Assembly (NCBI GenBank): GCA_963771985.1
Contig: CAVYVO010000011.1
Coordinates: 310,001-374,000, forward strand
Length of the DNA: 64,000 nt
Source: Trebonia sp963771985
GTDB taxonomy: Bacteria; Actinomycetota; Actinomycetes; Streptosporangiales; Streptosporangiaceae
Reading direction: 5' to 3'
Shown: one piece after another, positions 11,337 to 20,989 of the stretch
Layout: the number at the start of each line of letters is the position of its first letter
Position numbering within the stretch: the first letter of the stretch is position 1
The notes under the pieces: generated by a model
The model's database searches: none
Seen by the model: the letters and a program-made list of their open reading frames with translations, nothing else
Told to the model about the DNA's origin: nothing
Made by a program: the position numbers and the translations under genes

Positions 11337-13148
11337 TCAGACGGCTGACACGGCTGGCATACCGGCCGGCCGGGCCAGGATCTGGCTGAGCGCGGCGGCG
11401 AGCGCGGCCAGGGGCTCGCCGCTGCCGGCCGCGCTGCGCCAGGCGATGAACCGGTCCGGGCGCACCAGGATCGCGCCGTCGCCGGCGATCTCGCGGTACC
11501 GCAGCCAGGCGCAGCGCGGGTCGTGGTAGTCGCCGTCGAGGTGGCCGATCCGCAGCGCGTCCAGCGGGACGCCCGTCTCCGCGGCGAGTTGCCCGGCTGC
11601 CTCGCACCACGCGTGGCCGTCCTCGCCGGCGATCAGCAGGAACCGCCCCGGCGCGACGAGATCCTTGACCGGGCGGCGGTGGCCGTCCTCATCATCGATC
11701 CAGGCATGCGGCAGGGGGGCACCCGGACGGGTGGACGGTTGATACACGCGGATGTCGTCGGTCGGCGCGGGCGCGGCGCTGCCGTCGGGCACGACGGCGC
11801 CGGACTGGTAGCAGTAGCCGTACTCGACGTTGAGCTCGCTGAACTCCATCGACTGGGCGCGCATCGCCCGCAGCACGGCCGAGCGGTGCGCGGTGTCCTC
11901 CGGCCTCCCGCTCCACATCCGGCGCAGCTGCCGCATGTTCTGCCCGGGGGTGTTGTCGTGGGAGAGGCCGAGCGCCGCGGCGATTTCGAAGTGGTTGACC
12001 GCGTTCTCCAGGGACCGCTGTGCGTTGCGCTCATCGACCGGCCGCCGCTCGGCTTCGTAGGTGTCCAGCAGCGCTGGCGACGCGTGACCGGCGAGAACCA
12101 GCGCCAGCTTCCAGCACAGGTTCTGCGCGTCGTGGATCGCGCTGGTCAGGCCCAGCCCGCCGGTGGGCGGATGGCGGTGTGCCGCGTCCCCCAGCAGGAA
12201 CACGCGGCCGGCGCGGAACGCGGACGCCAGTACCGCGTCGACCGACCAGCGTGTGATCTTGTGAATCTTCCACGGTGCGTCCGGAACGCCCAGCGCCTCG
12301 CGGGCATCGGCTTCGACCTGCGCGTCGGACTGGGCCCGGGGATCATCGGCCGGGTAGTTCAGGTGGATTACCCACTCCTCGGACTGCGGACCCCACCGCT
12401 GCGGTCCCATCGGGACCATCACCACCAGCACGCCGGCCTGTGGGGAGAAGATCCAGCGGATCAGCACGTCCGGGTCCTTCGCCCACGGTGAGAAGTCGGC
12501 GGACACGTGCAGCGTCGCGGTCTGCGTCACCACCCCGAGCCCCTCGTACCTGACGCCGGCCAGGCCGGCCACCCGCCGTCCTCCGTCCGCGCCGAGCAGG
12601 TACTGGCAGCGCACCGCGTAGCGGCGGCCGGAGGCGTTGTCGCGGATCGCGGCCCGCACGCCATCGTCGTCTTGCTCGAGGCCGGTCAGTTCATGGCCGA
12701 ACCGGATCCGGCCGGGCGAGAGCTCCTCCGCCCGGGCCTTCAGCAGCGGCTCGAGGCGGATCTGCGGCAGGTTCTGCTGCCGCCACGGGCTCGCCGCCCG
12801 CCAGCTCTCATCGGCTCCGCCGGCGCCCCAGCTTTCCAGCCGGGCCAGGCGGCGCCCGTACTCCGGGCCGGGACCGGCCAGGCCCGCGTAGAACGCCGTC
12901 GCCGCCATCTGCTCCGGCGGCGTGCCGCGCCGCGCGATCGCGTCGGCCACGCCCGCGTCGTCCAGCACCTCCATCGCCCGCTGGTTCAGGACATGGGCCT
13001 TGGGCAGGTCAGAGGTCCCCGGCCGCGCGCTGACCAGCAGATGCCCCACCCCCTGACGCGCCAGCAGCATGGAAGCGGTCAGGCCCGCACCGCCGCCGCC
13101 CGCGATGAGAACCGGAACTTCCCCGTCGGCATCTTCTGTGAAACGCAT
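11337..13148 (-). CDS. FAD-dependent aromatic monooxygenase (PHBH/TfdB-like)
   Basis: Class A flavoprotein hydroxylase, about 603 residues from ATG 13148, which has a GAGAGGGGG ribosome site; an in-frame GTG lies at 13178. The FAD dinucleotide motif is at about residues 16-30 (AGGGGAGLTASMLLARQG). The second FAD motif GDAAHRHPPTGGLGLTSAIH is intact, followed by the QNLCWKLA helix. The C-terminal 150 residues look like the thioredoxin-like domain of phenol hydroxylase/MhpA/RdmE enzymes. Expected reaction: NADPH- and O2-dependent ring hydroxylation of a phenol or polyketide. Divergently transcribed from a TetR gene, with palindromes in the shared 84-bp promoter region. Confidence 0.92.
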   Translation of the reverse strand: MRFTEDADGEVPVLIAGGGGAGLTASMLLARQGVGHLLVSARPGTSDLPKAHVLNQRAMEVLDDAGVADAIARRGTPPEQMAATAFYAGLAGPGPEYGRRLARLESWGAGGADESWRAASPWRQQNLPQIRLEPLLKARAEELSPGRIRFGHELTGLEQDDDGVRAAIRDNASGRRYAVRCQYLLGADGGRRVAGLAGVRYEGLGVVTQTATLHVSADFSPWAKDPDVLIRWIFSPQAGVLVVMVPMGPQRWGPQSEEWVIHLNYPADDPRAQSDAQVEADAREALGVPDAPWKIHKITRWSVDAVLASAFRAGRVFLLGDAAHRHPPTGGLGLTSAIHDAQNLCWKLALVLAGHASPALLDTYEAERRPVDERNAQRSLENAVNHFEIAAALGLSHDNTPGQNMRQLRRMWSGRPEDTAHRSAVLRAMRAQSMEFSELNVEYGYCYQSGAVVPDGSAAPAPTDDIRVYQPSTRPGAPLPHAWIDDEDGHRRPVKDLVAPGRFLLIAGEDGHAWCEAAGQLAAETGVPLDALRIGHLDGDYHDPRCAWLRYREIAGDGAILVRPDRFIAWRSAAGSGEPLAALAAALSQILARPAGMPAVSAV

Positions 13149-13167
13149 CGCGCCCCCTCTCGCAGTA

Positions 13168-13211
13168 TTGGAGTGCACATTACAATAGTGTTATTGGAGT
13201 GTCAACTCCAA
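13168..13211. promoter_or_regulatory. overlapping operator palindromes between monooxygenase and tetR
   Basis: The short divergent region holds TTGGAGT-N4-ACTCCAA (13194-13211), CAATA-N4-TATTG (13183-13196) and a further TTGGAGT at 13168-13174, 26 bases from the first. Such a cluster is expected where one TetR protein controls both directions; binding is inferred. Confidence 0.65.
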
Positions 13212-13232
13212 AACTTGGGCTATCCTGGGAGC

Positions 13233-13871
13233 ATGCCTGGGCCCACTGAAGTGACGCCGAACCGCCGGGGCGTGAAGTCACGCGAGCTCGTGCTGGACGC
13301 CGCCGAGCGGGTCATGGCCGAGCACGGCTTCGAAGCGGCGACCCTCGCCCGCGTGGTGGAGGAAGCCGGCATCCCGATGAGCTCCGTCTACCACTACTTC
13401 GGCTCCAAAGAGGGGATCCTGCTCGCCGTCATGGAACGGGGCGCCGATCGCTTCTTCGCCGACCTGCCCGACCTGACCCGGCGGCTGGAAGACCCGGCAC
13501 AGGCATACGAGCACCTGGCCAGGGCCGTGTCGGCCGCCACCCGGACGCTCGAGCGGCACCCGGACTTCCTGCGCCTGCTGATCGTCTTCGCCGTGCAACC
13601 GCCGGCCGCGGGCGAGGGGGAGATACAGGCCGTCGTCCGCCGGATACGCGAGCACGCGCTGGAGCTCCTGCGGGAGCAGATCGCGGTCGCGTTCGGCGAC
13701 GATCCGCGAAGCCCGGTCACCGACCAGCTCGCGCGCTTCGCGCTCGCCGCTATCGACGGCGCATTCGTGGCCTGCCAGGCCGACCGCAGAGCCTCACTCG
13801 AGCAGCTTCTCCAGCCGCTCGCGGCCGCGCTCGCCGCGTCCCGGCGGGCCCTGCTGGCCAGAGCGGGCTGA
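13233..13871 (+). CDS. TetR family transcriptional regulator
   Basis: 212 residues from ATG 13233. Helix-turn-helix with SRELVLDAAERVMAEHGFEA and MSSVYHYFGSKEGILLAV in the first 65 residues. The C-terminal region has the helical pattern of TetR_C domains. It is divergent from the FAD monooxygenase and is therefore its likely local regulator, probably sensing the aromatic substrate or product. The last 78 bases overlap the convergent lipoprotein frame. Confidence 0.93.
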   Translation: MPGPTEVTPNRRGVKSRELVLDAAERVMAEHGFEAATLARVVEEAGIPMSSVYHYFGSKEGILLAVMERGADRFFADLPDLTRRLEDPAQAYEHLARAVSAATRTLERHPDFLRLLIVFAVQPPAAGEGEIQAVVRRIREHALELLREQIAVAFGDDPRSPVTDQLARFALAAIDGAFVACQADRRASLEQLLQPLAAALAASRRALLARAG

Positions 13872-14153
13872 CGGCGCGGCGGGGTACCTGCTACCCGAAC
13901 ACGTCCGGGCCGAAGGACCGCCGCCGGGCCCGGTCCTGCCGGGCAGCGGGACGTTGGGGTGGCCGGAGCTGAAGCCGGCGGTCTCGCCGCAGCAGGCAGC
14001 CGCGCTGGCGTGGCCGATGGCCGGGCGCCGCAGGGCCGGGCCGGCCGATGTCCCGGCCGTCCCGGTCCCCGCGCCCTGGCTGGCGCACCCGGCCAGCACC
14101 AGGGGGAACACGGCGGCGGCGAGCAGCCACCGCCGGCTCTTCCCGACTAGCAT
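13794..14153 (-). CDS. small putative lipoprotein
   Basis: About 119 residues from ATG 14153, with a good GGAGG site 5 bases upstream. The N-terminus is a lipoprotein signal: basic GKSRRW, a hydrophobic stretch, and the lipobox LAGC at about residues 19-22, so the mature protein would be tethered outside the membrane. The remainder is Gly/Pro/Ala-rich with a CC pair and no known domain. Its 3' end runs antisense into the TetR gene, so the true C-terminus may have been lost or frameshifted. Confidence 0.55.
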   Translation of the reverse strand: MLVGKSRRWLLAAAVFPLVLAGCASQGAGTGTAGTSAGPALRRPAIGHASAAACCGETAGFSSGHPNVPLPGRTGPGGGPSARTCSGSRYPAAPSARSGQQGPPGRGERGRERLEKLLE

Positions 14154-14185
14154 TCTTACCTCCACACGTCGGCTCAAGGCCCGGC

Positions 14186-14743
14186 TTAGGCGGCGACCTT
14201 TTCCCGCGCGGGGCGCAGGGTGTTGCCGGTGCGGCGCAGTTCGATGCCGTGGCCGAGCATCCAGGTTCCGGCGATGAGGTTGAACAGGGCGAACAGCAGG
14301 GCGAGGGTGACCGCGCCGATGCCGGGGCGGGCGCACAGCACCACGCCGAACGCGGTGGTGGCCAGGCCGCCCAGGATGAGCATGGCCCGGGTCCCGGCGG
14401 GCTCGCCGGACTGGAAGGCGGCGAAGAACTCGGCGAGGCCGGCGATGACCGCCCACACGCCCACGATCAGCACCAGGACCAGCGCGGTCGGCCCGGGCCA
14501 GGCCAGTGCGATCACCCCGGCGGCCAGGTCGGCCAGCCCGAGCAGCAGGTGCCCGAATACCGGCCCGGCCTTGGCGCTGCTGAAGGCGCGGGCGGCTTGC
14601 AGGCCGGCGGCGATGAACGCGTAGACGGCGAACAAGATGACCAGCGCCAGCACGGTGACCGAGGGCCAGGCCAGCGCGATGACCCCGATGATCACGGCCA
14701 GGATGCCGCGCGTGATCAGGGACGCGCTGAGTGACTTGAACAT
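14186..14743 (-). CDS. HdeD family (DUF308) membrane protein, copy 1
   Basis: 185 residues with six hydrophobic segments in three duplicated pairs (for example GILAVIIGVIALAWPSVTVL and AAGVIALAWPGPTALVLVL), the DUF308/HdeD layout linked to acid or stress resistance in other bacteria. Residues 1-174 appear identical to copy 2 at 26341-26910; only the tail differs (LRPAREKVAA against PHSIRPGMPEKKAA). It lies inside one arm of a 638-bp inverted repeat. Strong AAAGGAA ribosome site. Confidence 0.88.
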   Translation of the reverse strand: MFKSLSASLITRGILAVIIGVIALAWPSVTVLALVILFAVYAFIAAGLQAARAFSSAKAGPVFGHLLLGLADLAAGVIALAWPGPTALVLVLIVGVWAVIAGLAEFFAAFQSGEPAGTRAMLILGGLATTAFGVVLCARPGIGAVTLALLFALFNLIAGTWMLGHGIELRRTGNTLRPAREKVAA

Positions 14744-14855
14744 GACGGTTCCTTTCTCTGGGTTCGCTGCCCGGCGTGCCGGGGGTGCCCGGGTCCGGCC
14801 GGGTCAGCTCTTGACAGCATCATAATCATAACTGATGATAGATGACAAGAGTGAT
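14218..14855 (-). repeat. 638-bp inverted repeat, left arm
   Basis: Reverse complement of 26229-26866: every part I compared matches, including promoter, leader and all but the last 11 codons of hdeD. The match ends abruptly on both sides (after GTGAT at 14855 and before GGGTGTTG at 14218). The 11.4 kb between the arms could in principle invert by homologous recombination. Confidence 0.9.
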
Positions 14856-14888
14856 CGTGATATTCATCGAAGGGCGGGCGAACCGATC

Positions 14889-15176
14889 ATGACGACGTAC
14901 CAGGCCGTCGGCGGCGGCGGCGAAGAGCTGCTCGTGCACAACTGGCGGGTGACCAGGCTCACCCGGCTCGGCGTCCCCGGGTCGCTGGCCGAGGTCTACG
15001 CCGACCGCCTCGACTGGCATGAGGTCGCCCGGCTGGTGCAGCGCGACTGCTCCCCGCGGCTGATGTTGCGGCATCGGCCATCGGGTCGAAGCCGAGTTCC
15101 TTGTCGACCGCCGCGGGGACGTCCTTGGTCTTGGTCACCGGCCCTGACCGCGGCAGATACTCACGCCACTACTTGA
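14889..15176 (+). CDS. small conserved protein with abnormal C-terminus
   Basis: The first 58 residues (GGEELLVHNWRVTRLTRLG, then AEVYADRLDWHEVARLVQRD and PRLMLR) match the pattern of short actinobacterial hypothetical proteins that normally end just after this point. Here the frame runs on for 37 arginine- and proline-rich residues through a segment that on the other strand resembles a BON fragment. I infer that the natural stop was lost at a rearrangement near 15063. Divergent from hdeD copy 1 across an AT-rich promoter region. Confidence 0.5.
   Translation: MTTYQAVGGGGEELLVHNWRVTRLTRLGVPGSLAEVYADRLDWHEVARLVQRDCSPRLMLRHRPSGRSRVPCRPPRGRPWSWSPALTAADTHATT
15067..15138 (-). pseudogene. BON-protein N-terminal fragment
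   Basis: Minus-strand codons read VTKTKDVPAAVDKELGFDPM then ADAA, similar to the first 30 residues of actinobacterial BON-domain proteins. It ends where the 14889 gene's normal coding ends. A BON C-terminal fragment is at 5942-6253. Assignment from pattern only. Confidence 0.35.
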
Positions 15177-15254
15177 CGATCACCTGATCGTAACTGATAC
15201 TTAACTACAAAACTGATGGATCCCGACAATAGTCGGGGAGGCAAGGAGCCAATC

Positions 15255-16409
15255 GTGACGACACAGGACAGCCGGGCCGAGGCCCGGGGGCGCCCGGATC
15301 AGGCCCGGGACCCGCACCGTTCATTGCACAGTGAGACCGGCGCGCTGCCCGGAGAGCACCCAGGGCGATCGGGGAATCCCCTGGTCAAGGTGGCAGGGCT
15401 GGCGTGGCTGGAGTTCGAGAAGCCGGACCTGGACCGGGCCGGGCGGTTCGGCACCGACTTCGGCTTCACCGTGGCCGACCGGACGCCCGAGACGCTGCTA
15501 CTGCGGGGGCGGTGGGCGTCCACCGCGTGCCTGGTGATCCGCCGCGGCCCGCAGCCTCGTTTCGCCGGGGTCACGTTCCAGGCCGCAGCCCGGGACGACC
15601 TCGACCGGCTGGCCCGCGGTACCGGCGGGACGGTCATGGCGCACTGGGGCGGCCATGCCGTCCGGCTGCGCGACCCGAGCGGGTACCCGGTGCACGTCGT
15701 CTACGGCGTCCCGGAGCTGCCCGCGCTGCCCGAACGCCCCCCGCTGCCGCTGAACTTCGGAGCCGAGCCCGTGCGCGCCAACGCCGCCCAGCGGCCGGCC
15801 CGCCGGCCGGCGGAGATCCAGCGGCTGGGACACGTGGCGCTGGGCACCACCCGGTTCCGCGCGGCCCTGGACTGGTACCTGGACACCCTCGGGCTGATCG
15901 TCAGCGACTTCCTGTACCTGGACGGGCAGCGAGAGCGCGGCCCGGCGATGGCGTTCATCCGCTGCGACCTGGGTGCCGTCCCCACCGACCACCACACCCT
16001 GGCCATGGCCCTGCAGCCGGCCACCGGCTACCTGCACTCGGCCTACCAGCTCACTGACCTGGACGAGGTCGCCGCCAGCGGCGGATACCTGCGCGAGCGT
16101 GGCTACCGGCACGCCTGGGGCCTGGGCCGGCACATCCAGGGCAGCCAGATCTTCGACTACTGGCGCGACCCGGACCGGGCGATGTTCGAGCACTACACCG
16201 ACGGCGACGTGTTCAACGCCGCGATGGAACCCGGCTGGGCTCCGCTGTCGGTCAGCGGCCTGGCCCAGTGGGGCCCGAAGGCGACCGCGGAGTTCACCGG
16301 CACCAACGACCCTCGTGTCGTCGTGGCGGCGATCAACGCGCTGCGGGACAAGGGCAACGAGGTTGACCTGCGCGCGCTGCGCGGGCTGATCAAGGCGATG
16401 GGCTCATGA
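15255..16409 (+). CDS. VOC-family extradiol (catechol 2,3-type) dioxygenase
   Basis: About 384 residues from GTG 15255, chosen because AAGGAG lies 6 bases ahead; ATG 15216 is an alternative. Two vicinal-oxygen-chelate modules: about 50-165 (AGLAWLEFEKPDLDRA) and 190-335 (LGHVALGTTRFRAALDWYLD). Candidate Fe(II) ligands are His in LGHVALG, His in DHHTLAMAL and Glu in AMFEHYTDG, as in type I extradiol dioxygenases. The expected reaction is meta-cleavage of a catechol-like ring. The stop overlaps the next start by 4 bases (ATGA), so the two are coupled. Confidence 0.88.
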   Translation: MTTQDSRAEARGRPDQARDPHRSLHSETGALPGEHPGRSGNPLVKVAGLAWLEFEKPDLDRAGRFGTDFGFTVADRTPETLLLRGRWASTACLVIRRGPQPRFAGVTFQAAARDDLDRLARGTGGTVMAHWGGHAVRLRDPSGYPVHVVYGVPELPALPERPPLPLNFGAEPVRANAAQRPARRPAEIQRLGHVALGTTRFRAALDWYLDTLGLIVSDFLYLDGQRERGPAMAFIRCDLGAVPTDHHTLAMALQPATGYLHSAYQLTDLDEVAASGGYLRERGYRHAWGLGRHIQGSQIFDYWRDPDRAMFEHYTDGDVFNAAMEPGWAPLSVSGLAQWGPKATAEFTGTNDPRVVVAAINALRDKGNEVDLRALRGLIKAMGS

Positions 16410-17362
16410 CAGCCCGGATAGCCCGCACCGTGGACGGCTGGTGGGCGGTGACGCCGGCCGGGCTGGTCCGGCTGGACCTGCCCGCGGCCACGACCGCCCA
16501 ACTGCTCGCCGACCGGAACGCCCTGGCCGCGGCCGTCGAGGCCGCGCAAGCCAGGCAACGGGACGCGGTGCCCGCCGAGTCCCTGGACCTGCTCAGCCCG
16601 GTGACCACTCCGGCGCGGGTGGTGGCGCAGGCGGTGAACTACCGGTCCCACGCGACCGACTCCGGATTCGACCCGGACACGGTCCCGCCGGCCTTCTTCC
16701 GCAAGGCCTCCCACTCCATCACCGGGCCGGCCGGGGACATCATCCGCCCCGACGGGGCCGGGTACCTGGACTACGAGGTCGAACTCGGCCTGGTCATCGG
16801 CGCCGACCTGCCGGTCGGCACCACGGTGACCGAGGCAGACCTGGCCCGGTACGTCGCCGCGCTCGTGGTCGCCAACGACGTCAGCGCCCGGCAGATCCAG
16901 CTCACCAAGACCCAGTTCTACGAGGCCAAGTCCTACCCCACCTTCACTCCGGTCGGGCCCTGGCTGACCCTGGTGGACGCCGCGGACCTGGCCCGGCTGG
17001 ACTCGCTGCGGCTGACCCTGCGAGTCAACGGCGAGATACGCCAGGACAGCACCGCGGCGGAGATGATCGTCGCCCCGGCGCGGGCGCTGACCCTGTTGTC
17101 CCGGTTCCAGCCGATGGCGCCCGGCGACCTGCTGCTGACCGGCACGCCCGGCGGCACCGCGCTGAAGGCGCCTGCCAAGATCGCCGGATTCCTCGCGGGG
17201 CTGCTGCCGCCCGCCACCCGGTGGAAGCTGTTCTTCGGCCGGGAGGCGGCCAACCCCCGCTACCTGCGCGACGGTGACGTCATCACCGCGGCGATCGCCT
17301 CGCCCGGCGGGGACCTCGACCTCGGCACGCAACGCAACACCGTTATCGGGAAGACGCCATGA
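16406..17362 (+). CDS. fumarylacetoacetate hydrolase family protein
   Basis: 318 residues. FAH-fold catalytic region with PARVVAQAVNYRSHATDSGF, FFRKASHSITGP, the metal-binding DYEVELGLVIG and the NDVSARQIQ segment, then GDLLLTGTPGGTAL. These enzymes hydrolyse C-C bonds or isomerise/decarboxylate the products of ring cleavage, which fits the upstream extradiol dioxygenase. It overlaps both neighbours by 4 bases. The C-terminal 60 residues (ATRWKLFFGREAANPRYLRD) are more typical of actinobacterial pathway variants than of classic HpcE. Confidence 0.92.
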   Translation: MTARIARTVDGWWAVTPAGLVRLDLPAATTAQLLADRNALAAAVEAAQARQRDAVPAESLDLLSPVTTPARVVAQAVNYRSHATDSGFDPDTVPPAFFRKASHSITGPAGDIIRPDGAGYLDYEVELGLVIGADLPVGTTVTEADLARYVAALVVANDVSARQIQLTKTQFYEAKSYPTFTPVGPWLTLVDAADLARLDSLRLTLRVNGEIRQDSTAAEMIVAPARALTLLSRFQPMAPGDLLLTGTPGGTALKAPAKIAGFLAGLLPPATRWKLFFGREAANPRYLRDGDVITAAIASPGGDLDLGTQRNTVIGKTP

Positions 17363-19252
17363 TCACGCGAGAGATAAAAATACTGCCGCGGCCGGCCTCC
17401 ACCTACCAGCTGCTGCTGGACGCTGCCACCGCCTGGCCGGACGGCATCGCCACGCAGTGGATCCCGGACCCGGCCGATCACACCCGCTGCCTGTCCTGGA
17501 CCTACGCCGAGCTGGCGGGCACGGTGACGCGCATCGCCAACGCGCTGGCCGCACTCGGCGTGCGGCGCCCGGACGCGGTCACGCTCAGCGGCGTCAACAC
17601 CTCGATGCTGTACGCCGCCACCCTGGCCGCGCAGGCCGCCGGGATCGCCGCCCCGGTCAACCCCGCGCTCAGCGGCGAGCGGATCGCCGAGCTCATCAGC
17701 CGGACCGGGTCCCGGGTCCTGATCGCGGCCGGACCGGAACTGGACCCGCAGCTATGGCCACGGCTGCTCGAGGTGGCCCATCAGGCCGACATGACCGCGG
17801 TCCTGGCGCTGCGGCCCGACGACGCGCACGGCGTACCGCCCGCCCTGGGCGGGACCGGTGATCCGGACGGCCACGGGCCGGTCGTGGCCTACCTGAACGA
17901 GATGATCGCCGGGCAGCCTTCCGGCCACCTGGCCGGCGCGGATCTGCCCGGCCGCGGGGGATCTCGCCGCGTTCGTGCACACCGGGGGCACGACCGGCGC
18001 CCCCAAGATCGCCGCGCACACCCACGCCAACCAGCTGGCCTGCGGCCGGGGGATCGCGCTGTGCAGCGGAATGGCTCCAGGGGAGGGGATGCTGGGCGGG
18101 CTGCCGCTATTCCACGTCAACGCCCTGATCGTCACCGGCATCGCCCCCATGTTCAGCGGCGCCCGGGTGGTGTGGCCGGGCCCGGCGGGCTACCGCGACA
18201 AGGCCCTGTACACCCGGTTCTGGAAGATCATCGAGCATTACCGGATCGCGGCGATGTCCGCCGTCCCCACCGTCTACGCAACCCTGGCCCAGGTCCCGGT
18301 CGACGCCGGCATCAGCTCGCTGCGGCTGCCGATCGTGGGCGCGGCCCCGCTGCCGTCATCGGTGCGCGAGGACTTCGCCCGGCACACCGGGCGGCAACTG
18401 CTGGAGGGGTACGGGCTCACCGAGGCGACCTGCGCCAGCACCTGGACCCGGCCGGGCGAGGAACGGCCCGGATCGGTCGGCCGCGTCCTGCCCGGGCAGC
18501 AGATCAAGGCGGTCCGGATCGGCGACGACGGGTCGTGGGCGGACTGCGCCCCCGGCCAGGCCGGCGTGCTGGCCATCGGCGGGCCCGCCGTGTTCGCCGG
18601 CTACGTCACCGACCCCCGCCTCGGCGGCCCCCGGGTGAGCCGGGAGGACGTCGTCCGGGACGGCTGGCTGAACACCGGGGACTTGGGCTACGTCGACACC
18701 GGCGGGTACGTCTACCTGGCCGGCCGGGCCAAGGACCTCATCATCCGCGGCGGCCACAACATCGATCCGAAGGTGATCGAGGACGCGCTGCTGGCCCACC
18801 CCGCCGTCGCCGCCGCCGCGGCCGTCGGCCGCCCCGACCGGCACTCCGGCGAGGTCCCGGTGGCCTACGTCGTCCCGGCCGACCCCGGCCGGTTCGACGA
18901 GACCGAACTGCTCGCCTGGGGCGGCACCGCCATCGGCGAGCCCGCCGCCCGCCCCAAGCGCATCTATCCGGTCACCACGATCCCGGTCACCGCGGTGGGC
19001 AAACACTTCAAGCCCGCGCTGGCCGCCGACGCCGCCGTCCGCGCCGTCACCGAGGCCCTGGACGCGGCGGTCCTGCCGGATGCCCAGGTCACCGCGGCGT
19101 ACGAAGACGGACGGCTGGTCGTCGCCGTGACCGGCGCGGACCCCGGCCGGGTCCGCGATGCCGTCGCCGGATTCGCCCTCACCGTCCGCTGCGGGCCGTC
19201 GCCCGCCCCCAGACCACCGCGAAGTGACCCGCAGAGAGGGACACGGCCATGA
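17359..19252 (+). pseudogene. acyl-CoA synthetase (AMP-forming), interrupted by one frameshift
   Basis: Adenylate-forming CoA ligase of about 630 residues if repaired. The N-terminal part (TYQLLLDAATAWPDGIATQW, SWTYAELAG, ANALAALGVRRPDAV) starts at ATG 17359, overlapping the FAH stop. At 17947-17949 a CCC run has one C too many. The second frame then carries FVHTGGTTGAPKIAAHTH (P-loop), LEGYGLTEATCAS and LNTGDLGYVDTGGYVYLAGR, and the C-terminal KDLIIRGGHNIDPKVIEDAL lid. All key motifs survive, so a sequencing error is as likely as a true mutation. It would activate the carboxylate made by the upstream enzymes. The stop overlaps the next start by 4 bases. Confidence 0.85.
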
Positions 19253-20980
19253 ACGACCACTACCCCGCAGTCCAAGAGCCCGTCATCGTCGTCGGCGCGG
19301 GCCCGGCCGGCTGCACCGCGGCCCTCCTGCTCGCCGACTCCGGCATCCCCGTCACCCTGCTGGAACACCACACCCAGCCCCATCCCCTGCCCCGCGCCGT
19401 GCACCTAGACGACGAGGTCGCCCGGACCCTGAGCCGGATCGGGGTGAGCGAGGAGTTCCTGGCCCGGTCCCGGCCCGGCAGCGGGCTGCGCCTGCTCGAC
19501 GCCAGCCACCGCGTGCTGGCCGAGTTCAGCCGCGACCACCAGGCCAGCGAACACGGGTTCCCGCAGGCGAACATGTTCCATCAGCCCGACCTGGAAGAGC
19601 TGATGCTCGCCCGGATCGAGCGGTATCCGCTGATCACGTTCCGCCGCGGGGCCGAGGTGACCGGGCTGGACGGCACCGCCGGCCCGGTCACCGCGGACCC
19701 CACGGGACCGGTCCGGGTGTACGCCCGCGTCGCCGGGGAAACGCAGACGTTCACCGGCCCGGTCGTGCTGGGCTGCGACGGCGCCAACAGCACGATCAGG
19801 AAGCTGGCCGGGATCACCATGGACGACCTCGGCTTCACCGAACGCTGGCTCGTGGTCGACATCCGCGTCAGCAACGGCCTGGACACCTGGGACGGCGTCG
19901 AGCAGATCTGCGACCCCGCCCGCGCCGCCACCTTCATGCAAGTCACCGGGGACCGGTACCGCTGGGAGTTCCGGCTGCGCGACGGCGAGGACGAAGCCGA
20001 CCTGATCACCCCGCAGGCCCTCGGCCGGCTGCTGCAGCCCTGGACTCGGCGCAGCAACCTTGACGGCCTGCAGATCATCCGCAGCGCGACCTACACCTTC
20101 CGCGCCCGGATGGCATCCCGCTTCCGCAGCGGGCGGATCTTCCTGCTGGGTGACGCCGCCCACCTCACCCCGCCGTTCATCGGGCAGGGCCTGGCGGGCG
20201 GGCTACGCGACGCCGACAACCTGGCCTGGAAGCTCGCGTACGTGCTCACCGGCCGGGCCGGGGAAGACCTGCTCGACACGTACGACAGCGAACGCCGCCC
20301 GCACTCCAAGGCCCTAGTGAAAAAGGCCGTCAGGGTCGGCTGGGCGATGACCGGCGGCCAGGACCGCGCTGCCGCCGTCCGCCGGATCGCCCTGGCCGCG
20401 GCCGTCCGCAGCGAGCGGGTTTGCCAGGCCATGGGCTCCACCGCGACGCCGCGGCTGAAGACCGGCGCCCTACAGCACGCCCCGCGGCGACCCTTCGGCT
20501 CCGGTATCCCCGCCACGCTGCGGATCGGCGGCCTGATCGCCAACCCGCTGGTCTCCGCCGGTGACGGCACGCCGACCCGGCTGGACGCGATCCTGGCCGG
20601 ACGCACCGCCGTGCTGACCGCACGCGCAGCCCGACCCCGCACTGACAGGTTTCTGCCGCCGCCATGGCCTGGTCCTGGTCCGGATCAGCAGCACACCCGG
20701 CACCCACACCCCCGGCGGACCCGGAACCCAGGAGGACGCCGGGTGGATCGAGGTCCGTCTCGCCGATGACGCACCGCCCGCGGGGATGCGGGTCCTGACG
20801 GCCAACCCGGCGCTTACTGTCATCGTCCGCCCCGACCGCGTTATCGCCGCGGCCGCCACCCGCTACCGGCTGCCGCGGCTGCCCTGGTACATCCCGGCCA
20901 CCGCCGGGGCGGGCAGTCCGGCCGTGGCTCCCCCGCTGGCTCACCCCGATCCCGCCGGCCCGCTGCCGACCACGCCCTAG
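19249..20980 (+). pseudogene. FAD-dependent hydroxylase (MhpA-like), frameshifted near the C-terminus
   Basis: Class A flavin monooxygenase: FAD motif VIVVGAGPAGCTAALLLADS at residues 12-31, second motif GRIFLLGDAAHLTPPFIGQG, and the DADNLAWKLA helix. The frame that starts at 19249 continues to 20769 but becomes nonsense after about 20620. In the next frame the conserved thioredoxin-like end is found (FCRRHGLVLVRIS, then VLTANPALTVIVRPDRVIAA) and stops at 20980, just before the DoxX ribosome site. One extra base near 20620-20632 explains this. MhpA-type enzymes ortho-hydroxylate phenylpropanoid-like phenols ahead of meta-cleavage, so it probably acts before the dioxygenase. Confidence 0.87.
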
Positions 20981-20989
20981 GAGGGTCCC

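Noticed and set aside
12507..13232. Long N-terminal extension of the tetR frame into the monooxygenase
   Set aside because: The extension is antisense to a well-conserved flavoprotein; the TetR domain starts at ATG 13233 with a ribosome site.
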